A stretch of 20,791 nt of DNA. Origin: Mnemiopsis leidyi (Eukaryota; Ctenophora; Tentaculata; Lobata; Bolinopsidae). The notes beneath the pieces were generated by a model, which was given only the letters and a program-made list of their open reading frames with translations, had not been told where the DNA came from and searched no databases. The stretch is from assembly GCA_000226015.1 (NCBI GenBank), contig JH154881.1:9749-30539 (forward strand). Direction: 5' to 3'. Shown here in pieces: positions 9,272 through 20,508 of the stretch. Position 1 is the first letter of the stretch; the number at the start of each line of letters is the position of its first letter. The position numbers were made by a program, and so were the translations under genes.

Positions 9272-9908
9272 TTATAAGCTATGCAGCCCTGTGAAACCTA
9301 CCCCAGTTGTGAATCAACTACAAGTTCTTAGTTCAAAGTTAGAGATCTGAATTCTGATCTCTGCTGAATACTGTGCATTAATACTCACCTTGACACGTCA
9401 CATGAGGCCATGGTATACCCTTTGGGGACCGGATTCCATAGGTTCTCATATTCTAGTTGTCGGCTGATGCACATGGACCAAGTTTACCTGATTCACATAA
9501 CGTTCTAAGAACATATATTTTGTTACAACTAAACCAGATAATTTCGAAAGTCTCCACTTTGTTCACACATCTGTCTTTGTGTTTGTATCAGCTGTCTGCA
9601 ATTAACTTCATGAATTCTTAAAAGTATACTTGTTGCTCAATAAACATAGAATCATAGATCGCACATGAATTTTATTTTTGATGCAGTGTAAGGTGCCACT
9701 GCTACTATAAGACCATTTTATAGTATCTGGTAGCCTCATGATAGTGATGTAAATACAAGATTTATGTTCAAACCTTTTTTCCCTCCGCCATTTGTAAGCT
9801 GATTATTTTTGGAATTTTGGAGATACATAAAAATCTTCTTTACACCAAACGTTACATTTCTATATTGAACAACAAAAGTTTTGGAATCAAATTCCGAACA
9901 AAGGAAGA
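9272..9908. other. Upstream region of the K2P gene
   Basis: No gene is seen. The minus-strand ORF at 9736-9924 overlaps the first K2P exon and has no recognisable domain. No convincing core promoter element stands out. Confidence 0.5.
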
Positions 9909-12900
9909 ATGAGTAGTCAGTCACTAACAGACAGTCCAGTCAGTGAAACTGACCATGCTGCTAAATATAACCAGGTAAATTATTAGCTCGCTTACGACGA
10001 TATTTGTACCTTTGCATATAAGTGAGTTGGTAAAACTGATTTCTATAATTGGAGCAAGTGAGTGTAGACTGCGCAGTACTAATAATTGATTCTTTCATTG
10101 AATTTCCAAAATCGAAGCTCCAGGATTACAATTTTTGCAATTTCTGGATGACATTTTCCGATGGCTAACATGGCGTTATCACTACAGTCGAGCTTATACC
10201 CAGTTACTTACTTCCATATAGATGAAGAGGTTATTACACTCCATTTAATCTCCCTTTGTTTAGACCGAGAGGGACGTTGTACAGATGCAGCTGACACAAA
10301 CTCTCCTTCCTAAAGCAAAATCTGAGGTCAGACACGTTACTACGATGATAAACATTTTTTATTCCAAAATTTTGATGTTTTTACGTCAGTCTTATCCTTC
10401 ACGCTCAGATTCAGAATGCTAACGTCAAAAGATTGCATGACTTGCAGTATTATTTCCACTCAGTGATATAATCAGCCTGGACAATTAGTGACCGCAAAAT
10501 CATGTCCATCGTGAAAACTTAAAGATTTTTTAACCATAAAGCTTACATCAAAGCATAACAAGTGGTTTTTTAAACTCCTTGATATTTTCTTTTATATTTT
10601 CTGTAGAAAAAAAAAACTTTCCGATAGTATATCATTTATGCAGGGCAATATAGGCTTGAGTGGCCAACTTCAACGAATAATGAGCAAAGAAAAGGACGGA
10701 AGTAAAACGTCCTTCAGACACTCTGGTTACGAATTCTTCAACAATTTCAGTAGGTTTACTTAAATATATATGCTGTCAACGGGTGTCGGGTGTATCTGGC
10801 ATAGCTTTGATTGGAGATTAAAACCCTCTGACTCGAATCACTACCATAATACTATAATACTATTATAGACCCGCTAAAGTTTTGCAGTTAACCACATAGC
10901 TGCGCATACAGCTGCTCTACAGGGTAACATAACTAAAGATAACATAAATAGAACATGAAGACCTCAGGCAATGCCAACTAGCATGTCAATGACTGGTCCT
11001 TGTATCTCGCTGTTACACTTATAGGATGTGTTGTACAGTTGAACCTATGATTATTTCAGGTGATTCAGATGAAGAGTCATCAGTGCAATCGGATGAAAAA
11101 GACCCAAAAATACTTGATGATGTAGAATTGGAACCAGAAACTACGGTATAAGTGTTAATAAGTTGGAGTTAAATCTTTTGTTCGATCATTCTATAAATAT
11201 GCATTGTATAAGTTGCAAAAGGCCTTGACTTTTGATACAAAAATGCTAAAAACCGTTTCCTGGCGGTTTTAATATTTAAATAATCGTTACTTAGACTTGA
11301 CCCAAAATAGCATGCGCTATTTCAACTGAATTAAACACTCAGCAAGGAACAGGAATTTTCTACTCGATTCTGATCCTTATCGTTAACGTGTGTTTCATTT
11401 TGGGGGCGACCTTTGTCTTCATGGCTTATGAGAATAAGGTGAGGCGTTTCCTTTTAACTTTCTTGTGACTATTGCAACAGTCAGTAAAGAACATTTTGTC
11501 AATATAGATTGTTAAAGATAAATCTATGATAAATTGATCTTTAAATTTATTTCAGGATATTATAGAATAGCATAAGATATTAATACTACTTACCATTAGG
11601 GGGAAACAGACAGAAACGCAGAGGCATACGAAACTTTACTTCATTTCAAGGGTCATATAGAAAATTCGACCCATATTCTAAAAGGTAAAAAAATCGAGAT
11701 AACATTTTGTTTACTTGAAGCTGAGTGGTGTTTTTATCATGATATTGATAATGCTCTGAGGACAATGCAAAACTAAAATTAGAGTTATTTAGAACTATAA
11801 GCTACCAGAAGTAAATCACCTTACTTCAGTTAGATTTTTCATAGGGTCTAACTTAACTAATTTTGTTTGCTTCATTAACTATCTGTTTGAAAAACTTTTA
11901 CCATTTTTCAGAACTGCTGAAACTGCAACAGCAGATGTGTCGGAAAAACAACGACAGAGAAGGGAATGACTGGGTGTTTTGGGGGTCATTTCAGTACTGT
12001 AATACTGTAATTACAACTTTAGGTGATGCAGATTTTATTTCTAAGCCAATAACTGCTTTGTAAGCAGATCATCATGGTGAATCGAAAACCTTATAAGCTT
12101 GATTCTACCATTCCTCATTTTATAAAAATGACACATTAATCACATATGCTTGATTCTAAAATTGTTCATTCTATGAAAAGTATAGGAGGACACCTCAATA
12201 ACATAAGCTTCATTCTAATATTTCTCATTCTACGAAAAGTAGGAGGACACCTCAATGACACCCACATTACCCAGGATATGGGTTGGTCTACCCTCACACG
12301 CCTGTGGCGAAATACATAACGATGACGTACGCTCTGTTTGGTATACCCATCTATCTGTGTTATCTGTCATACTTTACTGACTATTTCCTGCTCGGACTTG
12401 ATGCTATCAGATGTTGTATCCAACGTTTAACTAAGTAAGGAAGAATCGATTGATGATTGTTAATGCTGTTAAATAATGCTTGAAAAGATTTTAAACTAAA
12501 AAGTCAAAATCAATACTTTCCACCTCTTTTTATGGCAATAAAACGATTTGAAGTCAATCATAGTCAAGCCATGAGGTCTAATAAGGCTGCTTTGAAAAAT
12601 ATGAAATGAAAAAAAAATATTATAAATAATGACACTACTGTAGCTGGAAGTGGATGGTAAAGTCGCAGATAAGATTAGCTCTCTTGCGGTGCGTGCTGGT
12701 GACCATCTGTCTCTTCACTTACATGGGTAAGTGGAATATTTCATTTATAAAATCATGATTCGTCAAACATGACCATTGATGAGAGGTTTCTACGGTCATC
12801 AAGTAAAGAAAATTGTTATATGAAGTAATTCAGACGAATTTTCGATATCTTAAACCCTACACCCCCGAGAATGAATTTTAAATTTACCCCCTAAATCAAC

Positions 12901-14072
12901 TTGTATGACCGCTTATTACCCCTTATGATTCCTCATGACCTTTATAAGGACCCTATAATCACCACGGCTAACCCCATTGTTCCTTTAGTAAACCTTAATG
13001 ACCCCTATAATGACGAATAACCCCTAGAACCTTTAATTTCCCCTGCTCACCCCCCTGTGACCCCAGCTGTGACCCCTCTTGTTACCCGCTCTTCCAGGTG
13101 TACACTTGTGGGTGGTGTATCCCCAGGAGAGAGATTGGGAGGAGCCCCACATGAAGCAATCCCTAATGGAGATGTTCTACTGGCAGGTATCCATATAAAA
13201 ACTAAAATTACAAAAGCTAATAGGTTGTGTCGCAAAGATTCATTAAATTGGGCGCACCCTATGTCAGGTTGTTATTCCTGCATTTAAAAACAGGGTATGA
13301 TAAATGGCCATATTTTTTGCCAATGACAATGCTTTCCATTGTCAGACAGTACGATTCACGACAATAGGGTTTGGAGACATAGTGGTGTTGCTAGGACACG
13401 AGATTCCCAAGCTAATGTCATCCACTCTCCTTGGTTTACCTCTGGGGATCTGCTGCATGAACGTCTACTTCACAACCATCAGGTCCTTTCATGTCAGATT
13501 TCTTCAACATAGAGATTCTTAGGTTTTGAGTGATGAAATAGAATAATAATTATTTAACTTGCTTGTTCAAAAGTACTGCCATCGGGGCATAGGTGATAAA
13601 ATTATTCTTATTCACAAATGATGCTTTTTGAATATTCCGATTATGAATTATTGCACACAAATCTTTTATGGCGCGTTATTAGCGTTGCTCGAAACGGACT
13701 GACTGTACCTGGCTCCTTATCGTTCGATTGTCACGAAAAGTGTGTAACATTTTCCCAAAAGCTTAGTTCAGCAGTGTTTTTGATATTCTCTTCTTGACTC
13801 GAGTGAAAGTCAAAAGATTTAATCTTCTTTCACTCGATTCAAGAAGAGATTAAGAGAATATCAAAAACACTCATGCTGAGCTTAAAGCTTCTGCGACTCA
13901 TAAACAAGTATCCAATCATTCAGTAAAAAATTTTTCCCAAAACTCATTTTTTTTATAAGATTCTAACGTAAACCTACCATTCAGGAGTCTGTCAGGAACC
14001 AAAATTTTCCAGAATACCGCTTTGTATAAGAAACTTGCATCTTGCAGCTGCTGCCAAAGAAAACAGCAATGA
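9909..14072 (+). CDS. Two-pore-domain potassium channel (K2P, KCNK-like), 389 aa, 12 exons
   Basis: Plasma-membrane K+ leak channel, acting as a dimer. Exons: 9909-9974, 10264-10326, 10644-10749, 11060-11145, 11343-11438, 11600-11684, 11912-12022, 12275-12434, 12644-12726, 13098-13186, 13346-13482, 13985-14072; every junction is GT..AG with matching phase. Architecture: cytosolic N-terminus 1-107 with an acidic Ser-rich run (SDSDEESSVQSDE, from residue 79); M1 about 112-135 ending LGATFVFMAYE; extracellular cap with NST sequon at 161 and Cys177, the position expected for the cap disulfide; P1 TTLGYG at 202-207; M2 with YALFGIPIYL; M3 about 269-290; P2 TTIGFGDI at 320-327; M4 about 338-360; short Cys- and Lys-rich tail ending CSCCQRKQQ. 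GYG/GFG filters and the ALFGIP motif are K2P signatures. The subfamily cannot be assigned. The ATG is the first in the first frame-compatible exon; a further upstream exon is possible but not needed. Confidence 0.94.
12098..12268. repeat. Three degenerate tandem repeats ending at a K2P splice acceptor
   Basis: Units start at 12098, 12149 and 12208 with CTTGATTCTA or CTTCATTCTA; units 2 and 3 share GGAGGACACCTCAAT and CTCATTCTA-type blocks. The array fills intron 7 of the K2P gene, and the last unit stops a few bases before the acceptor at 12273-12274. Confidence 0.8.
12860..13085. repeat. Degenerate C-rich TGACCCCTATAA repeats in K2P intron 9
   Basis: A run of loosely repeated motifs such as ACCCCTATAATGA, TTATGATTCCTCATGACC and GTGACCCC reaches almost to the acceptor at 13096-13097 and forms an extended pyrimidine-rich stretch. 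The period is irregular. Confidence 0.6.
13757..13890. repeat. Long foldback hairpin in the last K2P intron
   Basis: Arm 1 (13757-13809) reads AAGCTTAGTTCAGCAGTG...GAGTGAAAG. Arm 2 (13827-13890) is its near-perfect reverse complement, CTTTCACTCG...CTGAGCTTAAAGCTT, with one mismatch in ACTCGAGTC/ACTCGATTC, an 8-bp insertion (about TTAAGAGA) and a few differences near the ends. The loop is about 17 bp. It lies between exons 11 and 12. It may be a foldback MITE, or the transcribed intron may form a long hairpin RNA. Confidence 0.9.
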
Positions 14073-16009
14073 AGTCAATTATAAGGTTAATCCCCAAGAC
14101 CCTGAGATGAATACAAAACCCATGATCATACTCGTGCTTGAGAGTTACCAATAATAAATTGGTGTTTGTAAACTGATGATTCAGAGGGACTATTTGATAT
14201 GGGTGAGAGGAAGGAAGCTCGAGATGGGCTGATAAATTCTAGCGAGATTTCTTTCACTTTTGTTCGCAGATGGTTGGATTCAGGAATTCAAATGACACTT
14301 CAGAGTTCAGAATCACAGAGATAGGAACTCAGTAGTTAACTAATAACTCTGATCTTTTAATGACCATGAGAAAATTGTAGTTAATGAATAATTTTTACGA
14401 AAAATGTCACAGCTGTGTTGCATGGTTTCATATGCTTTATGATTTGATAAAGCATTATGATTTGATAAAGCTTTTCGTTGTTGTTCAATTATTAGTTTAT
14501 TCTTTCATTGTATTCTTTCATCGTATTGTATAAAATACTACATATTGCTATAATATCTTATCACTTTTAGACCTTAAACGTGTAGGTTCCTGTTGACAAG
14601 ATGCTTACATACGCGATGAAGACGAAAGATTGAAAGTAACTACTAAATCGAACAAAGATATGACAAAACAGGGACATTTTAAAACAACTACAAACAATCA
14701 CGGATAATCAGATAGACAAATTACACGATTTTAACTTTCAAAGAAAATCAAATTACCTTGCCTTTCCTCCTTCACCATATGAAAGCTCTCTCAGCAAGGC
14801 CATGTACATGTTCGCATATATATAATCCCTCTGTTGTGACCCGTGATAATATGATTCGATTTTCTTCTGGGTGGGTACTTGCTACTTCATTCTTTGATCC
14901 GTTTGACGTGAAGAGAAAATCCAGCAAATGTTCTGCGAACTTTGTTTGTATCTGTGTACGAGGTTTTAAACTTGCTTGTCTCTTTTCGTGATTGTGCCAA
15001 ATTGTTGAAAAGTACGTCTTCGGTCTTTCGTCAATCCTCAAACATACATAAAGCTAATTACACTTAATGCACAATTAAGATAAAGGAAGGCGACCGAAGA
15101 TTGAAATCGTATGCCTCTCTAATTGGTATCATGCAGTTTACAACCAGATTTAAAATTATTCCATATTGTAGAACCCTAGATCTTGCCTCCTTATCGCGTA
15201 AATCTCATTCCCTTTATTTCTGCAGCACTGCGTCGGTTCAATCTTAATTACCTTTTTTGAATTTCCTTCATCGCACAGTCGTACGTTTTCCAGCTGATAA
15301 GACCGTTAAATCTTGAGGTTATTCCATACTCACTACTCATTTAGATCCTGCTAAGACCTTAGATCACCTCTTTTTACCATTTCTATTTCTATTGCCTCAA
15401 ATCTTTAAGCTTTTTTATTTTTAGTCAAGGGTTATATATCATTATAGGTTTGCGGAAAGTTCTAGGGTTAAAAAGCGCTTGGCTATAGAAGAAGTTAGCA
15501 TGAACTTATGATGCATGCTGTAGTTATTGTGTATTGTGTTGTAATTAATTTATAAATCAAGAGGGGGTTAATCATTTTGCGAAGCTCATATGATTCTGGC
15601 AATAACATTCTTATCACCCAAAACACTCGGGGGAAGTACGGAAGTTTTGTGGACAGAATCTGCTACTAGGTGTCCATCTGCAAAGGCAGATACAATATTA
15701 GAATGAAATCAACTCGACTATATAGTCATGTTTCAACATTAAATGATATAGATTCGGTAAAATCGCCTGTTGGATGACTGATCTTGAAATCTCCATTCTA
15801 AACTGAGCACTTGCGTTTTGTTTCAATTACTCAATTACCTGCTATATAGGTAGATCTACGTACTCCGATCTATACAATTACCTGATCATATCCCGCCCAT
15901 ATGAACCACTAGACTTCCTTACCTGTTTAATACAGACGATCAGATACACTGCACTACAGAGTCCTGTCTCCTTTGTGTCTAGAATTCTAGAACGAATTAC
16001 AAAAGCAAG
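14073..16009. other. K2P 3' UTR and intergenic DNA
   Basis: AATAAA at 14153-14158, 80 bp after the K2P stop, is a likely poly(A) signal. A 17-bp block TTATGATTTGATAAAGC occurs twice in tandem (14437-14453, 14455-14471). Two opposite ORFs overlap at 14758-14991 (+) and 14772-15041 (-); the minus one (containing HPEENRIILSRVTTEGLYIC) looks the more protein-like, but I recognise no family and see no splice context. No protein-kinase motifs (HRD, DFG) were seen on the + strand, which matters for the next gene. Confidence 0.5.
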
Positions 16010-16011
16010 GT

Positions 16012-16118
16012 CACGTGATATCCCTATTTACCCACTTGGCTCGCTGCCAGGACAATTAACGGCTCCATTAAATTCCCCGATCTGACAGCTTCACCAAGAC
16101 CACGTGACGAGTCACGTG
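16012..16118. promoter_or_regulatory. Cluster of three CACGTG E-boxes (CLEAR-like)
   Basis: CACGTG occurs at 16012-16017, 16101-16106 and 16113-16118. Two are in GTCACGTGAT and one in CCACGTGAC, close to GTCACGTGAC, the CLEAR element bound by TFEB/MITF-type bHLH-Zip factors that drive lysosome and autophagy genes. The last box is about 42 bp before the ATG at 16160. This placement suggests the proximal promoter of the MIT/EAT-like gene. Confidence 0.5.
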
Positions 16119-16159
16119 ATTGTTGAGTGTCAGGATTTATATTGCAGGGGAAAAGCAGG

Positions 16160-19100
16160 ATGTGCCAGGCCGACAAATTAAAAGCTAGAATATTGGAGGG
16201 GGGGTGTAGACTACCTGACGACAATTGTACCCAGTAAATACACCCCTGTACTGATACCTTACAAATATATTGTATCCCTGTTCTGGTGGTGTGGTTCTAC
16301 TTTATGTCTTGTTAGGTACCTGCAAACTGTGATATGTGAACTTTCACCATTTTGTTTTTCTCTTCTGTCTGAGTGTCTGGGATTTTCTACTCTCTTGAAA
16401 CTTTATACTGCTGTGGAGACATATATGAGACAACGTAAGAAAGGGGACAACAAAAGCATTAACAGTAAGTACAGCATTTTTATCTGAATTGTGTTTGTGG
16501 AAAATTAATCGCCTTATTTCTACAATTCTTATCAAACAACCTTAAAAACTGTTCCTAATTGTTAAACTGATATCCTATTACCTTACAAGGCATTTTTGTG
16601 GCGGACCAATTTGCGACGACCGAAATTATGGCGGTCCGAAAATATGGCGAAATTGAACGAAAACCGTCACATTTCGGACGTCACAGAAAATAAGCGTTTT
16701 TTTTCATCATTTTGTTTTCTGACACAAAGGAAATAAAAATTTTTCTAAAAATCTGTAAAATCATGTTGAAACAAAATGAAACTTATAAACCGATTTCCTC
16801 ATCTTCCGCTAAGGGGTCCGGCTCAAATCTTTTAGTTTCACGCCGTTCTTCAGTGTACTCCCAGGAGAGAGATTCTCGGATAAGCTGCTTCATCTTGTAC
16901 ACGATGTCTCCGAGGCCTTTGAAAGTAAGTTTCAACTTGACTTCCAATCCACCGGAGGGTATAGGGGAACGACGGTGTCTGCTATCCTCAACAACTCCAT
17001 TACTTTCCCAACCGTGGCGCATGAAATAGTGACAATGCAATATTTACTAACTTCTAACGGAATATTTCCGACGGTTACCAACTGTGGGACAAGCAAATCT
17101 CTCCCGTCCTTTATCCGCTTCATGGCCACGCATAACGACCATGTTGAAGAGACTCATCGTTTATAGTTTCCCGATGGATAGTAACCTTTGACTTGACATT
17201 CAATTCATCATGGAATATTTTGTTTATTTGTCCCACCATCATATCACTAACTTTTCAAGATCAAAATGAATCGATGAAGCCACAATTATTGGAATAAGCT
17301 AAAAATAATGCAACGGATTCTATTACGACGACCGAAATTTTGGCGGTCCGAAAATATGGCGAAATTTCGGGAAAACCGTCGCATTTCGTACGTTATAAAA
17401 ATGTCTTGTAAGGTATATATAATACAATTTTATAGCAGTCGATAACGATAAAAAGGTCTCCTATGAAAGTCGTGTACATTATGAATCTCTTACTTGCTAA
17501 ATAACCTGAATAATGACTTTGATGGACTATATAGGACATTTCACATGATTCGTTACTTTGCAGCCCTAAGGCTATCTGCAGGTAAAAGGACGCTGATCAC
17601 TAACACACATTAAAACTTCACTTAGTTAAGTTGTGTGACAGGTTCAGCATGCGAAGTCATCGCCCCAATCTTGATTACTGTCAGTTAGGACACCCTCCTG
17701 ACCCTTATATCGCCTCATCAGTCTGCTTCATCAGACTCACTATTATAGTATTACTGGTCAAATATACTGGGTCTCATTAACACTCGACAAATTGCTACTC
17801 AGTTGCCTCTTCATTTACTTCATTACTAATTCTTGATGTTAGGTCTCGTTGTGGTATTGTTATTAACGCCGTTTTCCCGTTTCTAAGAGTGCTTCATGTT
17901 GTTTCACTTAAAGTCTCTTTATTTTTTTCCAATGCACCAAGGAACTTTCTCTTGGGTAGCTTTGATTTTGTCCAGACTGACATATGTACCTTTATTTATT
18001 GTTAGTAGAACGTTTTAGGAGGCAAGAAGAGTGTTGCGAAATGTTTACAAAGCCCCTACTAACTAATTAGGCAAGGATCGCTAAAACCATCTGAAAATTG
18101 TCAAAATCTTCTAAAAAAGACTGAAGGGGCTATGGAGATCGGAGCTGTTAGGGAAGATAAAGGTTTAGGTTCCGTCTACCAGTAAGAAATCTTGCTGCCG
18201 AGTTGGTGAACGAACTGCCTAGATTATTGCTGTATAAGAACATGATCTTCGTCAAAAGGTGGTGTCCTCTGTCTCACATTTCATGCTCTAAACCCAAGGT
18301 TACACTGATCCTATGCTCTCATAACAATCTCCAGTTTCAAATAGTCCAACCACTCCTTCTTACGTGATAGCAAGCACAATACTCGGCTTCTCTCCTATAT
18401 CACATGTCACATGTGTATAGCTATGTTGTGGGAAGTGTCACTAATTATTTTGGAGATATCGGTTGATGCGTTATAGTGCGTCTAATTATGATCCGACATT
18501 TCTATTATTCCCAATTAATGGCTTGGAGTTGACGTTTGGATCCGGTGTCAGGTTCATGAGGAAGCACACCTTGTGGCTTCAAGTTGTCACGGCGATCGAC
18601 TTATTGACAATAAAAAGGGTCGCTTTTCCTGCCGCTGTTATAATTTTTTGTCCTATGTTTTTTGACAGTGTCGACTATGGGATTAATCTTGCAACAATGA
18701 TTTTTGTCGTGGCGCCACCCTATTGAAAACCGAATTAGCGCCTTCTTGAATAAAGATACAGCTTCAAGGACATATTCACTTTCGACTATTTTTCAACTCC
18801 AAACATTCTATTTTCGTATAGTGGTCATTCTATTTATCGCATCGCAACTATACGATCACTATTATAGCGCACTATATTATGTACTGGGAGAAAATATAAC
18901 GTTAAAATTCCGATCTAGATGACAACCTTCAACCCTCTCTCCTCTTCCAGCCCAGTGAAATACGCGCTCATCTCTCGTATGTATCAGAAATATAGGGGTA
19001 AATAATATTTGCCGAAAAATATGAATTTCTATAGTGAATATTCTCGGACACTTGTACAGCCTATAGATTTGTTGTGCAAAGTTTATGAAGTGTTGTTGAT

Positions 19101-20387
19101 TTTAGGGTGCAGTTTTTCTATAAACTTAGTTATTGTCGTCTTCGTAGGACATTTATGACTGTGAAAAACGTTGCTTTATATGAGCTTAACAGTTTATACA
19201 CCAACCAAGTCACAAAATTTGCAATAGTTGTGATCAGAAACTATACCATGAGCGGCACTCTCTATAAAATACACAATCTTACTGAGAACTTTTTTCAGGT
19301 GCTAAGAAGTGTGCTGACAACGTAACCGAGCTTAAAAACTTCCTAACTTCCTCAACTACCATAAACCGGCTTAGCGACAAGTGCAAAAGTAATGGTGGGT
19401 TCATTAACTGCTTTTATATTAGACGTATATGTGCAACTTTTTAAAGTCGAAATGGTTTAATCGACTTATTAATTGTTAAATCAGTATTACTAAACATTAC
19501 ATCTTCTTTCTCCTCTAAATTAAGATGACGTTTTTACAAAAAATTGAGATGAAGTATTTACAAAATTAACTCAGGAATAAACTCTGAACAACTGCTATCT
19601 GAAGCGGCACTGTTTGAAGCCGAGGGAGAAGGATTAGAGAGATTTGTAGGAGAAAGGGCCCTGGCTTTGGCTTGTTATACCAAAGCTGCAAGTAAGTCTA
19701 CATAGCTGAATTAGGATGCCGTGATATTTTAGCGACGTCATATGGAGGATATGGATTTGGATTTTTCGAATTTATCTAACGATAATGACCAAACTTAACT
19801 TTTACACTTTTGATGATTTCCTCACAGTGATTGTACATGGTAAAAAGTTCAATTGACTACTATGATTACTAACTAAATGACTCTTTACAGGCTTATCAAA
19901 AACGGTTAGCGAGTCAGAAGCTCCTGGTTCAGATATCCAGCTCAGAGCACAAATAAAGAGGGAGAGTTGTCTGAAAAAAGCGAGGAACATTTACAGAAAG
20001 ATGCTTGTCCAGTCAGTGCAGAACCCCCAACATCCCATTTCTAAGAAATCAAAAAAGACAAAACAGGTATTGATTTCCGTTACCATAAGTGATAAAATTT
20101 TGGGCATCCAATCGTGGCTCTAAAGTATTTTCCAATTCATCGCATTTTTGATGTGGTTCTTACTTATAATGAATATAAATCGAATATTTGATTATCCATT
20201 ATTCTGCAACACAGTGAGGCAGTATTGTGCAGTTATATACGAAGAAGGAACGACCTAGTATCTGTATAATTCCACTCAGGTGTGCTCTGAAAAGCGATCC
20301 TGTTCCCGGTGTTCCAGGATGGTGTTCTGGCTGAAATCTGGTCTTTGTTCAGAGTGTGATCTGTTGGTACGGGACGAAAAACGAGCG
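16160..20387 (+). CDS. MIT/EAT-like (ULK/ATG1 C-terminus-like) protein with Cys4 zinc site, 5' part
   Basis: Exons: 16160-16233, 16316-16464, 18956-18997, 19299-19394, 19575-19691, 19891-20066, 20280-20387. GT..AG borders and phases all agree and give 254 open residues; the last visible donor (GTAAGC at 20388) shows the gene continues beyond the window. Residues about 25-160 (LLSECLGFSTLLKLYTAVE; MKYALISRMYQKY; NSEQLLSEAALFEAEGEGLE; ALALACYTKAASL) follow the helix pattern of the tandem MIT (EAT) domain that ends ULK1/2 kinases, where it binds ATG13. Unlike ULK, no kinase domain is seen upstream, and the chain continues with a basic KKSKKTKQ and Cys226-x2-Cys229-x11-Cys241-x2-Cys244, a probable zinc site. 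The gene model is good. The ULK relation is pattern-based and moderate; another MIT-domain family is possible. The exon at 16160 could extend upstream to an AG at 16146-16147, so the start is uncertain. Confidence 0.68.
16465..16580. other. Start of the long intron 2
   Basis: Begins with a consensus donor GTAAGT at 16465. Nothing else is recognised before the TIR element. Confidence 0.6.
16581..17413. mobile_element. 833-bp TIR element with TA target duplication
   Basis: The left end starts CCTTACAAGGCATTTTT and the right end finishes AAAAATGTCTTGTAAGG, an inverted repeat with one mismatch in the first 17 bp. Both ends are flanked by TA, as for Tc1/mariner-type insertions. Just inside lie two directly repeated blocks, 16614-16681 and 17326-17393, sharing CGACGACCGAAATT, TGGCGGTCCGAAAATATGG and CGAAATT. 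No complete transposase is present, so it is non-autonomous. It lies in intron 2 of the MIT/EAT-like gene. Confidence 0.8.
16783..17157 (-). pseudogene. Broken ORF inside the TIR element
   Basis: One minus-strand frame runs from an ATG at 17157 for 36 codons (starting MSLFNMVVMRGHEADKGRE), meets TAG TAA at 17049-17044, then continues open to TAA at 16783. It includes EVKLKLTFKGLGDIVYKMKQ and ends FEPDPLAEDEEIGL. The charged, helix-like distal part looks protein-coding. I do not recognise a family. It may be a transposase remnant or a captured host fragment; the opposite strand is also open over much of this stretch. Confidence 0.35.
17414..18955. other. Rest of intron 2 of the MIT/EAT-like gene
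   Basis: No supported exon. Short exon-like pieces occur, for instance an 18-bp segment at 17564-17581 between a good AG and GTAAAA, but none is needed to join the flanking exons in phase. The ORFs at 18463-18726 and 18704-18922 are AT-rich and show no family. TATAGTGCG-type inverted motifs near 18475 and 18868 could be ends of another small element. Confidence 0.45.
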
Positions 20388-20508
20388 GTAAGCTATTTTT
20401 TATTTGAGTTCTGAGTGGGTTTAGGTTGTTGTGTTGACTGCACAAGTTTAATTTAAGTATAGCATTCTTTTTCTAATTCTTGAAAAGGCAATTTGACGGT
20501 TTGTCGAT

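Noticed and set aside
17564..17581. Possible 18-bp micro-exon, with a downstream GTTCAGCATG segment as a further exon
   Set aside because: Direct joining of 16464 to 18956 is in phase and matches the family helix pattern; the pieces have no independent support.
18463..18922. Two overlapping hydrophobic ORFs in intron 2
   Set aside because: AT-rich, no family resemblance, no splice context, and they sit inside an intron of a supported gene.
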